From positions 62,001 through 126,000 of the forward strand of contig NZ_BNBI01000016.1 in the NCBI RefSeq assembly GCF_014655295.1: a DNA stretch of 64,000 nucleotides. Reading direction: 5' to 3'. The notes beneath the pieces were generated by a model. The model was not told where the DNA came from. It did no database searches and worked only from the letters and a program-made list of their open reading frames with translations. The position numbers and the translations under genes were made by a program. Positions 25,429-34,183 of the stretch are shown one piece after another (the stretch's first letter is position 1; every line of letters begins with the position of its first letter). This stretch comes from Streptomyces fumanus (GTDB lineage: Bacteria > Actinomycetota > Actinomycetes > Streptomycetales > Streptomycetaceae).

Positions 25429-26679
25429 CTAGTCGCCGGACACTGCCTGCCCGATATGCGTGGCCACCTTGGGCGCGATCTTCAGACCACCGTCGATGGC
25501 CCTGCCGACGCCACTGAGCGGATCCACGTTCCCCTTGAAAAGCGTATTGATCCCTTTCGTACCCAACCACTGACCTTCGTGGTAACCGGCGCTGACGAGG
25601 CCGCCCATACGCGACTTCAGGCCGCTGCTCACGTGCGACACCTCGTAGACATGGTCGGACATGCCGCCGATCTTCACCAGGCCGGCCTTCCCGAGCCCTC
25701 CCGCGAGGTCGCTGGATGCCTTTCCGAAAGACATCAGAATGCGTGAGGCACCGAGGTTCTTGTACTGGAACCCCGCTCCCAGCAGAGCCGTCTTCGCCTT
25801 GGCGGCCCCCTCAGCCACGTCGGCGGTCTTTCCGGCGACCTTGATTCCCTTGCTGAACATGCCGATGCCCGGCATCAGCCCCAGCGCGTCCAGCCCCAGT
25901 GTTCCCCATCCCACGTCGGCGCCGGCGGCTTTGGCGACCCCGTGCGTAGCCAGCGTCAGGCCGCTGCCGATCAACGCGGCGGTGCCGAAGATGGCGGCGA
26001 GGGGCGGGAAGGGAAGGGTCGCGATGGCGAGCAGGCCCAGTACGGCGGTGATGTCGCTGAGCACGTCGCCGATTGCCTTGATCAGGTCGGCGTGTTCCTT
26101 GAGCCAGTCGCCGGTGGCGTTCCAGGCGTCGGAGATGCCCTTGCCGAGCTTGTCCCAGAAGCCGGGCTCGTCCGGGGCGATGTCGGCGGCCTTGTCCAGT
26201 TCCTTGCTGATCTGGCGGGCGGCTGCTTTGTAGCGCTCCTGCAGGTCGTAGACCTTCTGCGTGACCGCGTTGACGGCGCTGGAGGCTTCTCCGAGTTCCT
26301 TGCTGCCTTTGCCGCCGGCCTTGGCCTCCGCCTTCTCCTGCTCGTCGAGTTTCTCGCCGGCGGCCCTCTCCAGCCGGTCGGCCTCGTCCTGGAAGTCCTT
26401 GAGCTCATTGGCCCAGCGGTGCAGCGCACGAGACGCCTTGTCGAAGGACTCGTGGCTCTTGCGTACGAGGGGAGTGACGTCCTGGCCGATGTACTCGGTG
26501 AAGGCGAGGGCCGTCTTGCCCTTCCAGGCGCCGCTCTCGATGCGCTCCAGTTCCTTCACCGCGGTGCCCAGTTCGCCGGCCAGGCTGCCCAGCTTCTTCG
26601 CCAGTTCGCGGGTGTCTTCCACGTCTCCGGGAGTCGGGTCCCACCCTATGTGGGGAAAGGCGGGCCGCTTTCCGGACAC
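25429..26679 (-). CDS. Putative type VII-secreted protein (long WXG/LXG-like)
   Basis: 416 residues. The N-terminal 30 (WDPTPGDVEDTRELAKKLGSL) open a helical WXG100-like module with SGAWKGKTALAF, followed by coiled coil to about 170. A hydrophobic part (LGLLAIATLPFPPLAAIFGTAALIGSGLTLA) and a glycine-rich C-terminal region come next. The same N-terminal DPTPGD...IRQL/TREL layout opens the protein at 40754-42316, so both belong to one family of putative T7SS substrates. The last 150 residues match no toxin fold I know. A 99-residue WXG-like partner is encoded immediately upstream. Confidence 0.78.
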   Translation of the reverse strand: MSGKRPAFPHIGWDPTPGDVEDTRELAKKLGSLAGELGTAVKELERIESGAWKGKTALAFTEYIGQDVTPLVRKSHESFDKASRALHRWANELKDFQDEADRLERAAGEKLDEQEKAEAKAGGKGSKELGEASSAVNAVTQKVYDLQERYKAAARQISKELDKAADIAPDEPGFWDKLGKGISDAWNATGDWLKEHADLIKAIGDVLSDITAVLGLLAIATLPFPPLAAIFGTAALIGSGLTLATHGVAKAAGADVGWGTLGLDALGLMPGIGMFSKGIKVAGKTADVAEGAAKAKTALLGAGFQYKNLGASRILMSFGKASSDLAGGLGKAGLVKIGGMSDHVYEVSHVSSGLKSRMGGLVSAGYHEGQWLGTKGINTLFKGNVDPLSGVGRAIDGGLKIAPKVATHIGQAVSGD

Positions 26680-26681
26680 GG

Positions 26682-26981
26682 TTACCGGCCCTTCTTCTTG
26701 ACCTTGAGCGACTCGGCCAGGTCCAGATCGACCTGGTCGAACGTCTTGCTGATCGTATTGATCATCTTCACGGCGCCGTGCGTGTGCTTGCCGAGCTGCT
26801 TGATGCCGTAGCCCCAGTCGTCGGCGAAGTCCTGAAGATCCTCGACGAGCCCGCTCTCGCCCACGACGGAGGCGTCGGAGCCGCGCAAGGTGCGCCGGGT
26901 CGACTCCATGCGGTCGCTGATGGACGAGAAGGTCTTCTTCAGATGCTCGAAGACGGTGTCTTCGAGTCGCAGGTCACTCAT
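26682..26981 (-). CDS. Small WXG100-like helical protein
   Basis: 99 residues: two helices with the turn DFADDWGYGIKQLG (WGYG in place of Trp-x-Gly) and a basic tail KVKKKGR. It stops 2 bases before the start of the putative secreted protein, the position of the small partner proteins that pair with LXG or WXG effectors. ATG start with a purine-rich GGAGACCGGACACCAG stretch upstream. Function is inferred from context. Confidence 0.72.
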   Translation of the reverse strand: MSDLRLEDTVFEHLKKTFSSISDRMESTRRTLRGSDASVVGESGLVEDLQDFADDWGYGIKQLGKHTHGAVKMINTISKTFDQVDLDLAESLKVKKKGR

Positions 26982-27186
26982 CTGGTGTCCGGTCTCCGCG
27001 AGCGGTCGTCATGGGTGTGCGAGGCCGAAGGCGCCGGTGCGCGACGGCTTCGACCGAGCTGATCGACGTTATCGGGGCGGCTCCTTGTGCCGCCAGCGCG
27101 AACAGTTTCGTATAGCGGGCATTAGGGGTGTTTCGTTTCGTGTGGTTGTTCTGCAGCGGTCGGGTCGGACCGCTTCCTGTTGCCGG

Positions 27187-28275
27187 TCACCGGTTGACGG
27201 ACTGGATCTCCTGCACGGTGACGGCCTGGGTGGTGCCGAAGGTGCCGTCGGGCAGGTCGTCGCCGCCGGTGTTGCCGGTGCCGGTCCAGGTGATGTCCCA
27301 GGTGATGGTGGCGCGGAGCTTGAAGGTGCCGTCGCCGGAGGAGCGCAGGTAGGTGATGCCGCAGGGTGGGGTGCGGTCGGCCTTGCCCTTGGTGTAGGGC
27401 TCGCCGATGGAGTCGTCGGCGTTGATCCGGCATTCGCCGGAGGCCGGGTGGGTCTGGGCGTCGGGCGTGCCCGGTTCGAGGGTGAGGGACACCGGCCTGG
27501 CGGTCGTCGTGGCCTCGATGTGGAAGCCGGGGACGTCGATGGCGGCCGTGGCGTGGACCTCGTCGAAGACGGCCTTGTCGAGCCAGGCCCAGGTCGGCAG
27601 GTTCACCTTGGTGGTGCCCTCCGGGGCCAGGCTGACCTTGGTGTCGGGCAGCCGCATGTGCTGGTAGGCGAGGGCGGCGAGGATCTCCGGGCGGACGGCC
27701 TCCTCGTACTGCGGCGGCGGGGCCTCGCCGTTGTCGACCCAGAAGGGCAGGTCGGTGCAGGAGCCGCGCTTGAGGATGTCGGGTTCGTCGGGGTTCTCGA
27801 CGCCGGCCCAGAACATGCCCTCGCCGTCCTTCTCGACGTTGTAGTCCTGGTAGCCCGGGGTGTCGGTCCAGCCGTACCCGTCCTCGTAGTGGCGCTTCAC
27901 CTCGCCGATCGCCGAGCCGGCGGTGCCGCCCATGCCGGGGGTGTTCAGGGCGTTGTCGATGTTCTCGGACATCTTCTTCTTGAAGTCCTTGGCACCGAGG
28001 TAGGGGGCGTACCAGCAGGGTGGTGGTGACCAGGTGATGTCGGAGGGCGTTATGTTGCCGGTGCTGCCGTCCTTGGTGACGGAGCCGGAGTAGTGGATTC
28101 GGGCGGTGGCGTAGATGCCGGTGGAGTCGCTTCCCGCCGCCTGTTCGCTGCTGGCGCCCTCGTTGTTGCCCGTCTGTTCCGCCGAATAGGCCGGTTCGTC
28201 AAGGGCGACGGCGCCGACGGTCAGGGCCGCAGCAGCGATGCCTACGCGCAATGCCGTGCGTCGTGACCCGCTCAC
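27187..28275 (-). CDS. Exported protein, duplicate copy A
   Basis: 362 residues. A signal peptide (SGSRRTALRVGIAAAALTVGAVA) is followed by an acidic linker and a beta-rich domain. The domain is marked by PPPCWYAPYLGAKDF, PFWVDNGEAPPP, LPDTKVSLAPEGTTKVNLPTW and an end region with PPCGITYLRSSGDGTF. This family is frequent in Streptomyces type VII surroundings but has no known activity. The GTG at 28275 overlaps the upstream lipoprotein stop (GTGA). The last roughly 90 residues are nearly identical to the paralogue at 29069-30112, whereas the middle is divergent. Confidence 0.8.
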   Translation of the reverse strand: MSGSRRTALRVGIAAAALTVGAVALDEPAYSAEQTGNNEGASSEQAAGSDSTGIYATARIHYSGSVTKDGSTGNITPSDITWSPPPCWYAPYLGAKDFKKKMSENIDNALNTPGMGGTAGSAIGEVKRHYEDGYGWTDTPGYQDYNVEKDGEGMFWAGVENPDEPDILKRGSCTDLPFWVDNGEAPPPQYEEAVRPEILAALAYQHMRLPDTKVSLAPEGTTKVNLPTWAWLDKAVFDEVHATAAIDVPGFHIEATTTARPVSLTLEPGTPDAQTHPASGECRINADDSIGEPYTKGKADRTPPCGITYLRSSGDGTFKLRATITWDITWTGTGNTGGDDLPDGTFGTTQAVTVQEIQSVNR

Positions 28276-28943
28276 CGGCACTTCTCCGCCTTGGTCTCGA
28301 CGAACACCTTGGACGCCTGCCAGAGGCCGTCGCCAGCGGGGAACTTGACCATGATGATCCTGAAGTAATCGAAGTCGGCGATGCTGGGCTTGGTCTTCAG
28401 CACCTTTCCGGTCTTGACCTCTTCGGCATAGAACTTGCTGGAGTCCACACAGAACGCGATCTCCACCGAGTTGCCGTTCGCAGCGGACCGGGTCGTCGCC
28501 TGGTAGTGACGGCGGGTGCCGGTCGCCGTCCAGCCGCCCTCGACTCGGCTGTCGATCTGCGTCTTCGCGTACGTCAGTCCCTCGCCCGTGGAGTAGGAGG
28601 CCACGGCGGCATCCTGGGACGTGCGCCTGTCCACCCCCCGATAGATCGCCCGCAGATAGTTCGCGGCGTCGTCCATCGCCGCCGCCTCGTTCTCGTTCTC
28701 CGGCCGGTCCCAGTCGAAGACCAGGTTCATGTCCTTGGGCGGGGACACGTCCACGCCGTCGGGCTTGTCCGCTGCCGGGGTCTTCGAGGGCTGCGCCGAC
28801 GTTTCGGGGGCCGTTGTTCCCTGGTCGGCCCCGGCGATCTTGTCGTTGTCGCCGGACTTGTCGTCCTCGCCGCCGCAGGCCGTCAGCAGCAGGGCTGAGG
28901 CGGCGGCGAGCGCGGCAGCGGCGTGCAGAGTGCGGCGCTTCAC
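28272..28943 (-). CDS. Lipoprotein, duplicate copy A
   Basis: 223 residues. Lipoprotein signal (KRRTLHAAAALAAASALLL then TAC, lipobox LTAC) and a Ser/Thr/Pro/Asp-rich linker precede a domain with DAANYLRAIYRGVDRRTSQDAAVASYSTGEGLTYAKTQIDSRVEGGWTATG and end in cysteine. The fold may be NTF2/SnoaL-like; this is a guess. GTG start at 28943. It is coupled to the exported protein that follows and is the paralogue of 30100-30753, sharing an almost identical signal peptide at DNA level. Confidence 0.8.
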   Translation of the reverse strand: MKRRTLHAAAALAAASALLLTACGGEDDKSGDNDKIAGADQGTTAPETSAQPSKTPAADKPDGVDVSPPKDMNLVFDWDRPENENEAAAMDDAANYLRAIYRGVDRRTSQDAAVASYSTGEGLTYAKTQIDSRVEGGWTATGTRRHYQATTRSAANGNSVEIAFCVDSSKFYAEEVKTGKVLKTKPSIADFDYFRIIMVKFPAGDGLWQASKVFVETKAEKCR

Positions 28944-29068
28944 AGTGGGCTCCCCGTGAGACAGATGTGCAGTCAAAGGCACAGACGGTATCGGTGGGAT
29001 TCTCGGTTTCGCCAGTGCGAATCATTTCGGTCAGGGCGTGGGCGCTCACGGGGGAGATGCGCGCTCTG

Positions 29069-30112
29069 TCAGCGGTTGACGGACTGGATCTCCTGGACGG
29101 TGACGGCCTGGGTGGTGCCGAAGGTGCCGTCGGGCAGGTCGCCGCCGGTGCCGCCGGTGCCGGTCCAGGTGATGTCCCAGGTGATGGTGGCGCGGAGCTT
29201 GAAGGTGCCGTCGCCGGAGGAGCGCAGGTAGGTGATGCCGCAGGGTGGGGTGCGGTCGGCCTTGCCCTTGGTGTAGGGCTCGCCGATCGAGTCGTCGGCG
29301 TTGAATACGCATGTGCCGGAGGCCGGGTGCGTTTCGGCGTCCGCGGTGCCTGGTTCCAGGGTGAGGGCCACGGGCTTCGCGGTGGTGGTGGCCAGGATGT
29401 TCAGGCCGCCCGCGTTCAGGGAAGCGGTCACGGAGACAGGCTTGAACGCGGCCTTGTCCAGCCAGGCCCAGGTCGGGAGGTTGACCTTGGTGGTGCCCTC
29501 CGGGGCCAGGCTGACCTCGGTGGACGGTAACCGGACGCGGTTGTAGGCGAGTTCCGCGAGGATCTTCGGCGTCACCGCGTTCGTGACGGGCGGCGCCTCT
29601 CCGTTCTCCACCCAGAAGGGCTGCTTGTCACAGAGCTGGGCCTCGGGTTCCATCCAGCGGTCCTCGTCCTGGACGGCCACCCACCAGGTGCCCTCGTCCT
29701 TCTTGTCCAGGTTGTAGTTCTTGTACTCGCCGTCCTTGTACTGGTCGCGGAACATGCCGACGGCGGTCTTCGCGTAGCTGTGCTGTCCTGGGGTGTTGAC
29801 CGTCTCGTCGTACATGTCTTCCACGTACGTCGAGAACTCGTCGGCGGAGCGGGGTTCGTACCAGCAGGCCGGGGGTGTCCAGTCGCCGACCGGCTGCACA
29901 GCACCGGTGCGCTGGGCGGTCGAGCCCGTGGTGGCGCCGGTGTAAGTGATACGGGACACAAGGCGGTTGCCGCTTCGGCTGCCGCTGATCTGCGTCTGGC
30001 CGTTGGACTCGCCGGGCGTTCCCCACCCCAGGGCGGTAGCGGGGGTCAGCGCGATGAGTCCGGCGGTCGCGCCGGTGACCAGCCATCGGCGGTGGTGTTT
30101 TACCGGACGCAC
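29069..30112 (-). CDS. Exported protein, duplicate copy B
   Basis: 347 residues. Signal peptide RRWLVTGATAGLIALTPATALG, then the same domain as copy A: PPACWYEPRSADEF, PFWVENGEAPPV, LPSTEVSLAPEGTTKVNLPTW and the closing PPCGITYLRSSGDGTF block. Conserved cysteines flank both ends. The GTG at 30112 lies 13 bases inside the upstream lipoprotein gene, so the two are translationally linked. About 125 bases separate it from copy A's lipoprotein start. Confidence 0.8.
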   Translation of the reverse strand: MRPVKHHRRWLVTGATAGLIALTPATALGWGTPGESNGQTQISGSRSGNRLVSRITYTGATTGSTAQRTGAVQPVGDWTPPACWYEPRSADEFSTYVEDMYDETVNTPGQHSYAKTAVGMFRDQYKDGEYKNYNLDKKDEGTWWVAVQDEDRWMEPEAQLCDKQPFWVENGEAPPVTNAVTPKILAELAYNRVRLPSTEVSLAPEGTTKVNLPTWAWLDKAAFKPVSVTASLNAGGLNILATTTAKPVALTLEPGTADAETHPASGTCVFNADDSIGEPYTKGKADRTPPCGITYLRSSGDGTFKLRATITWDITWTGTGGTGGDLPDGTFGTTQAVTVQEIQSVNR

Positions 30113-30753
30113 TTCGCGTTCCCCCGCTCGGATTGCAGCTTCGTCGTCTGCCAGACTCCCTCGCTGTTCTTCTCGAGGCGCGTGCTGTACAGCACGTAGG
30201 AATCATCCGTGGCGGGAGTCTTGTCGACCTTGTTGGTCTTCCTGTTCTTGTTGAACGCCTTGCTTTCGTCGGCGCAGTAGGAGACGCCGGCGGACTGCTT
30301 GTCGAACACGCTGATCTTCGGCGCGAAATAGGAGACCGAACCGGAGTAGGTCAGTCCAGCGTCGACGATCCCCTTCACCCAGTCCTGGCTTCCGGCCAAT
30401 GCCGTGCCGGTCTGGTAGAACTTCAGGGCGGATGAGTCCGGGTCGCCTTGCGTGACCGAATAGGTCACCGCGGTCTGCGCCCTTCCGGCGTCTGCCAGGA
30501 TCGCGTCCTTCTCCGCGTCCCCTGTCTTCCAGTTCTCGAAGGTTTCCTTGACGTCCGTCGGGAGATCCATCGCCGGTCGGTCGGCCGCGGCTTGCGACGG
30601 GCTGCTGGTTTCGGAGGGTGCGGTATCCCCCGTATCGGCCCCCGCGATCCTGTCGTTCCCCCCGGACCCGTCGTCCTCGCCGCCGCAAGCCGTCAGCAGC
30701 AGGGCTGAGGCGGCGGCGAGCGCGGCGGCGGCGTGCAGAGTGCGGCGCTTCAA
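30100..30753 (-). CDS. Lipoprotein, duplicate copy B
   Basis: 217 residues. Its first 27 residues match copy A closely (lipobox LTAC, then GGEDD). The mature part has a Ser/Thr linker and a domain ending VLYSTRLEKNSEGVWQTTKLQSERGNAKCVR. The start codon is TTG (30753), where copy A has GTG at the same place, with AGGTGGCT-like purines upstream in both. It heads the minus-strand run that includes copy A and faces the Tad operon promoter. Confidence 0.78.
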   Translation of the reverse strand: MKRRTLHAAAALAAASALLLTACGGEDDGSGGNDRIAGADTGDTAPSETSSPSQAAADRPAMDLPTDVKETFENWKTGDAEKDAILADAGRAQTAVTYSVTQGDPDSSALKFYQTGTALAGSQDWVKGIVDAGLTYSGSVSYFAPKISVFDKQSAGVSYCADESKAFNKNRKTNKVDKTPATDDSYVLYSTRLEKNSEGVWQTTKLQSERGNAKCVR

Positions 30754-31289
30754 GGTGGCTCCCCGTGTGGCGAATGACCAGTCAAGGGGTCCGACGGTAT
30801 CCGCGTGACGACGGGTCTCGCCAGAGTGGACGGGACGCCGGGGGTGCGTCGCGCCGGCCGTCCCCGTACGTCATCGCCGTCACCGCCGCCGTCACCGCCC
30901 CGGGCGAATCCCGCCCGTGCCCCCGGCCTCCGCCCCCGTGAGTGAATCGTGCAGGCATCATGGCCGGCCCGTGACGGGCGGCTTCCCGGCGGTGGTCCCT
31001 CGCCGCTGAACGGGATTCGCTGCCGCACAGGCGAGGAGGGGGGTGGGCGCCTTGCCCAACGGGGGTCGGCGGGCGCGAAGTTGCAGATGGGTAACCGTGT
31101 CGGCGGCGGGTGGCGGCGGGCGGAGTACGCCTTGAGGGGCTTATGGGCTGCTGATACGGTGCGATGGCTTGACACTCGCCGCGGCGCTGGCTATTCGCCC
31201 AGGTCGGGCGGACCCGGGCGAAGTGTCCGAAAACGCGGAGTCCTCCGCGGACTTGGCAGACAGATCGTGGGCGTACGGGGAGCGGTTGC
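30754..31289. other. Divergent region upstream of the Tad operon
   Basis: 536 bases without a supportable gene. It holds the start region of lipoprotein B on one side and the cpaB promoter on the other. GC-rich coding-like frames here (for example 30948-31290) show no family similarity. Confidence 0.5.
31169..31197 (+). promoter_or_regulatory. Candidate Tad operon promoter
   Basis: A consensus -35 TTGACA (31169-31174) is followed after 17 bases by a weak -10 (TATTCG). It lies about 115 bases before cpaB. Confidence 0.4.
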
Positions 31290-32009
31290 GTGAAGATCCA
31301 GGAGCGTACGGGGGCGGGCGCGGGGCGTGCCGCGGGTCCGGCTCAGGCGCCGGTCGGTGACCGGCTTCCCACCCCTCCTCGCGAGCGCAAACCCGCCCTC
31401 GCCGCGCTCGCCGTCCTGCTGATCCTGGTCGGCGCGCTGGGCGCCACCATGCTCGTGCTGCGCGTGGGGGACCGGATCGAGGTCGTCAAGGTGACCGCCG
31501 ACATCCAGGCCGGTGAGTCCATCACCGACAAGAACGTCACCTCGGTGATGGTCGCTGAGGACCCGGGCATCCACTATGTCGAGTGGTCGAATCGCGAAGC
31601 CCTCAAGGCATACAAGGCGAAGTCCACCATCTACGCGGGCTCCCTCGCCGTCGGCGAGATGTTCGCCAAGGAACAGCAACTCCCCGCCGGCAAGGCCGTC
31701 CTCGGTGTCGCCCTCAAGGAAGGGCAGTACCCCGGGGACATCAAGCCCGGTGACCACGTCGCCGCCTACCGGGTCGGGGCGAACAACTCGTCCTCGTCCT
31801 CCGACAGCGGTGACGACACCGCCGCCTCCTCCGGGGGTGGTGCGCTCGTCGACGACGCCCAGGTCTACACCGCGAAGAAGCCGGGCGACTCCACCATCAG
31901 CACCGGCAACCTCTCCCTCACCCTCCTCGTCGACGCGGGCGACGCCGCCGCGCTCGCCTCGGCGGCGTCCGCGGGCGAGCTGGCCGTCGTGCGCGTCCCG
32001 GCGAAGTAG
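31290..32009 (+). CDS. cpaB: CpaB-like SAF-domain pilus assembly protein
   Basis: 239 residues. One membrane helix (ALAALAVLLILVGALGATMLVL, about 36-57) and a SAF domain (VKVTADIQAGESITDKNVTSVMVAEDPGIHYVEW) are followed by a Ser/Asp-rich linker and a C-terminal LSLTLLVDAGDAAALASAASAGELAVVRV segment, as in CpaB/RcpC. The protein is thought to shape the outer part of the Tad secretion channel. GTG start. It is the first gene of a tightly packed plus-strand operon. Confidence 0.85.
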   Translation: MKIQERTGAGAGRAAGPAQAPVGDRLPTPPRERKPALAALAVLLILVGALGATMLVLRVGDRIEVVKVTADIQAGESITDKNVTSVMVAEDPGIHYVEWSNREALKAYKAKSTIYAGSLAVGEMFAKEQQLPAGKAVLGVALKEGQYPGDIKPGDHVAAYRVGANNSSSSSDSGDDTAASSGGGALVDDAQVYTAKKPGDSTISTGNLSLTLLVDAGDAAALASAASAGELAVVRVPAK

Positions 32010-32028
32010 AAGGCGGCACCGACAAGCC

Positions 32029-32877
32029 ATGGCGCTCATCGCTCTCGCCGCCGACAAGGGTTCCCCCGGCGTCACCACCGCGGCCGTCGCCCTCGCCGCG
32101 GTCTGGCCGCGCCGCGTCCTGCTCGCCGAGGCCGACCCGGCCGGCGGCGACCTGGTGTACCGTTCCGCCGCCGCGCACGGCGGGCCGCTCAACCCCAACA
32201 CCGGGATGCTGTCCATCGCCGCGACCGCCCGGCGCGGCCTCGTACCCGACCAGCTCTGGGACCACGTACAGCCGTTGAGCGGCGGCCTTGAGGTGCTGGT
32301 CGGGCTGGGGATCGCCGAGCAGGCCGCCGGGCTGGCCGGGCTGTGGCCGACGCTGGGCCGGGCCTTCGCCTCGCTCGCCGACTCGCCGCACGCGCCCGCC
32401 GACGTCATCGCCGACTGCGGACGGATCAGCGGCGACACCCCGGCCGTCGAGCTGTTCCCGCACGCCGCGCTGGTGCTGCTGATCTCCCGTACCGAACCCG
32501 AGGCCATCGCCCGGGTCCGGGACCGGGCCGCCGCCCTGACCACCAGGCTGCACGGCGGGCCGCGCGGCGCCGCCGGCCTCGCCTCCCCGGCGATCGGCGT
32601 CGTCCTGATAGCCGACCCGAGCACCGCGGGCAAGCTCTCCGGGCAGGTCAACGACATGCTGGTGCACGCCCAGACCGGCGCCCGGGTGGTCGGGACCATA
32701 GCCGACGACCCCGCCGGAGCCGACCAGTTGGCCGGGCGCAAGCGCGGCCGGCTGGAGAAGTCGCTGCTCGTCCGCACCGCCCGCAAGGTCACCGCGGACC
32801 TCTACCAGCAGTTCGGCGCCGCCTGGTCCGTACCCGCCGATCCGCACCTGGGCGGCCGCGCGGAGGCCGGGCGATGA
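32029..32877 (+). CDS. CpaE/TadZ-like ParA-family protein
   Basis: 282 residues of the SIMIBI ParA/MinD-like fold. The Walker A region reads DKGSPGVTTAAVALA: the signature lysine of the deviant motif is kept, but the GK-T lysine is replaced (PGVTT). LLAEADPAGGDL supplies the switch aspartate. CpaE/TadZ proteins place the Tad apparatus in the cell. The weak P-loop suggests altered or lost ATP hydrolysis. Its stop overlaps the cpaF start (ATGA). Confidence 0.82.
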   Translation: MALIALAADKGSPGVTTAAVALAAVWPRRVLLAEADPAGGDLVYRSAAAHGGPLNPNTGMLSIAATARRGLVPDQLWDHVQPLSGGLEVLVGLGIAEQAAGLAGLWPTLGRAFASLADSPHAPADVIADCGRISGDTPAVELFPHAALVLLISRTEPEAIARVRDRAAALTTRLHGGPRGAAGLASPAIGVVLIADPSTAGKLSGQVNDMLVHAQTGARVVGTIADDPAGADQLAGRKRGRLEKSLLVRTARKVTADLYQQFGAAWSVPADPHLGGRAEAGR

Positions 32878-34181
32878 CCGCTGTCGACCACCAGTTGGTC
32901 AAGCGGTTCCGGCAGGAGGCCGGCGACCGGATTGCCGAGCAGCGCCGCCTGGACCAGGTCAACGGCGTCCCCCCGATGTCCACCGAGGACGAGCGGCAGT
33001 ACGCGCGGGCGGTCATCGCGCAGATCCTGGAGGAGTACGCCCGCACCGAGATCACCGCGGGCCGGACGCCGCTGGACGCCGCGACCGAGGAGCAGTACGC
33101 GGCCGCCGTGCACGCCGCGCTGTTCGGCGTCGGCCGGCTCCAGCCGCTGCTCGACGACCCCGAGGTCGAGAACATCGACATCAACGGCTGCGACCAGGTC
33201 TTCGTCGGCTACAGCGACGGGCGCGAGGTGCGCGGCGAGCCCGTCGCCGACACCGACGAGGAGCTGATCGAGCTGATCCAGGTGCTCGGTGCGTACTCCG
33301 GGCTGTCGTCCCGCCCGTTCGACTCCGCGAATCCGCAGCTCGACCTGCGGCTGCCGGACGGTTCCCGGCTGTCGGCCGTGATGGACGTGGCCCGCCGGCC
33401 CGCGCTGTCCATCCGCCGGGCCCGGATGGGCAAGGTGTTCATCTCCGACCTGGTCGGCAACGGCACGCTCACGCCCGAGCTGGGCCACTTCCTCGCCTGT
33501 GCGGTCCGGGCCCGGAAGAACATCATGATCGCGGGTGCCACCAACGCCGGAAAGACGACGCTGCTGCGCGCCCTCGCCAACGAGATCCCGCCGCACGAAC
33601 GCCTCATCACCGTCGAGCGGGCCCTGGAACTGGGACTCGATCAGTTCCCCGACCTGCACCCCAACGTCGTGGCGTTCGAGGAACGGCTGCCCAACTCCGA
33701 GGGCCAGGGCGCCATCACCATGGCCGAACTGGTCCGCCGCTCGCTGCGCATGAACCCCTCCCGGGTCATCGTCGGCGAGGTCCTCGGCGACGAGATCGTC
33801 ACCATGCTCAACGCCATGTCCCAGGGCAACGACGGCTCGCTGTCCACGATCCACGCCAACAGCTCCAGCGAGGTCTTCAACCGCATCTCCACGTACGCGC
33901 TCCAGGCCGCCGAACGGCTGCCCATCGAGGCCAGCCAGATGCTGGTGGCCGGCGCGGTCAACTTCGTCGTCTTCATCCAGCGGCGCAACTCCTTCCAGAC
34001 CGGCGGACGCCTCCAGCGCATGGTCACCTCCGTCCGCGAGGTCAACGGCGTCGACGGACGGGTGCTGTCCAGCGAGGTCTTCGCCGAGACACCCGACGGC
34101 CGGGTCGTGCCGCACGCCCCCCTCGCCTGCCTGGAGGACCTCATCGCGCACGGATACCGGCCCAGCGGAACGTGGGGGTGA
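32874..34181 (+). CDS. cpaF: CpaF/TadA secretion ATPase
   Basis: 435 residues of the type II/IV secretion GspE superfamily. The N-terminal domain runs to about 130 (LFGVGRLQPLLDDPEVENIDINGCDQVFV). Walker A is GATNAGKTTLLRAL, the Asp/Glu boxes are in ITVERALELGL and FEERLPNSEGQG, Walker B is SRVIVGEVLGDE, and the His box is STIHANSSSEVFNRI. It powers Flp pilin extrusion. The ATG at 32874 overlaps the previous stop. Confidence 0.93.
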   Translation: MTAVDHQLVKRFRQEAGDRIAEQRRLDQVNGVPPMSTEDERQYARAVIAQILEEYARTEITAGRTPLDAATEEQYAAAVHAALFGVGRLQPLLDDPEVENIDINGCDQVFVGYSDGREVRGEPVADTDEELIELIQVLGAYSGLSSRPFDSANPQLDLRLPDGSRLSAVMDVARRPALSIRRARMGKVFISDLVGNGTLTPELGHFLACAVRARKNIMIAGATNAGKTTLLRALANEIPPHERLITVERALELGLDQFPDLHPNVVAFEERLPNSEGQGAITMAELVRRSLRMNPSRVIVGEVLGDEIVTMLNAMSQGNDGSLSTIHANSSSEVFNRISTYALQAAERLPIEASQMLVAGAVNFVVFIQRRNSFQTGGRLQRMVTSVREVNGVDGRVLSSEVFAETPDGRVVPHAPLACLEDLIAHGYRPSGTWG

Positions 34182-34183
34182 GC

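Noticed and set aside
27187..29049. 620-residue minus-strand frame extending exported protein A upstream
   Set aside because: The extra 258 residues overlap the lipoprotein gene in another frame and are low-complexity; the signal peptide begins at the GTG at 28275.
30754..31289. Small ORFs between lipoprotein B and cpaB
   Set aside because: Several short frames exist but none has a ribosome site plus plausible composition or family similarity.
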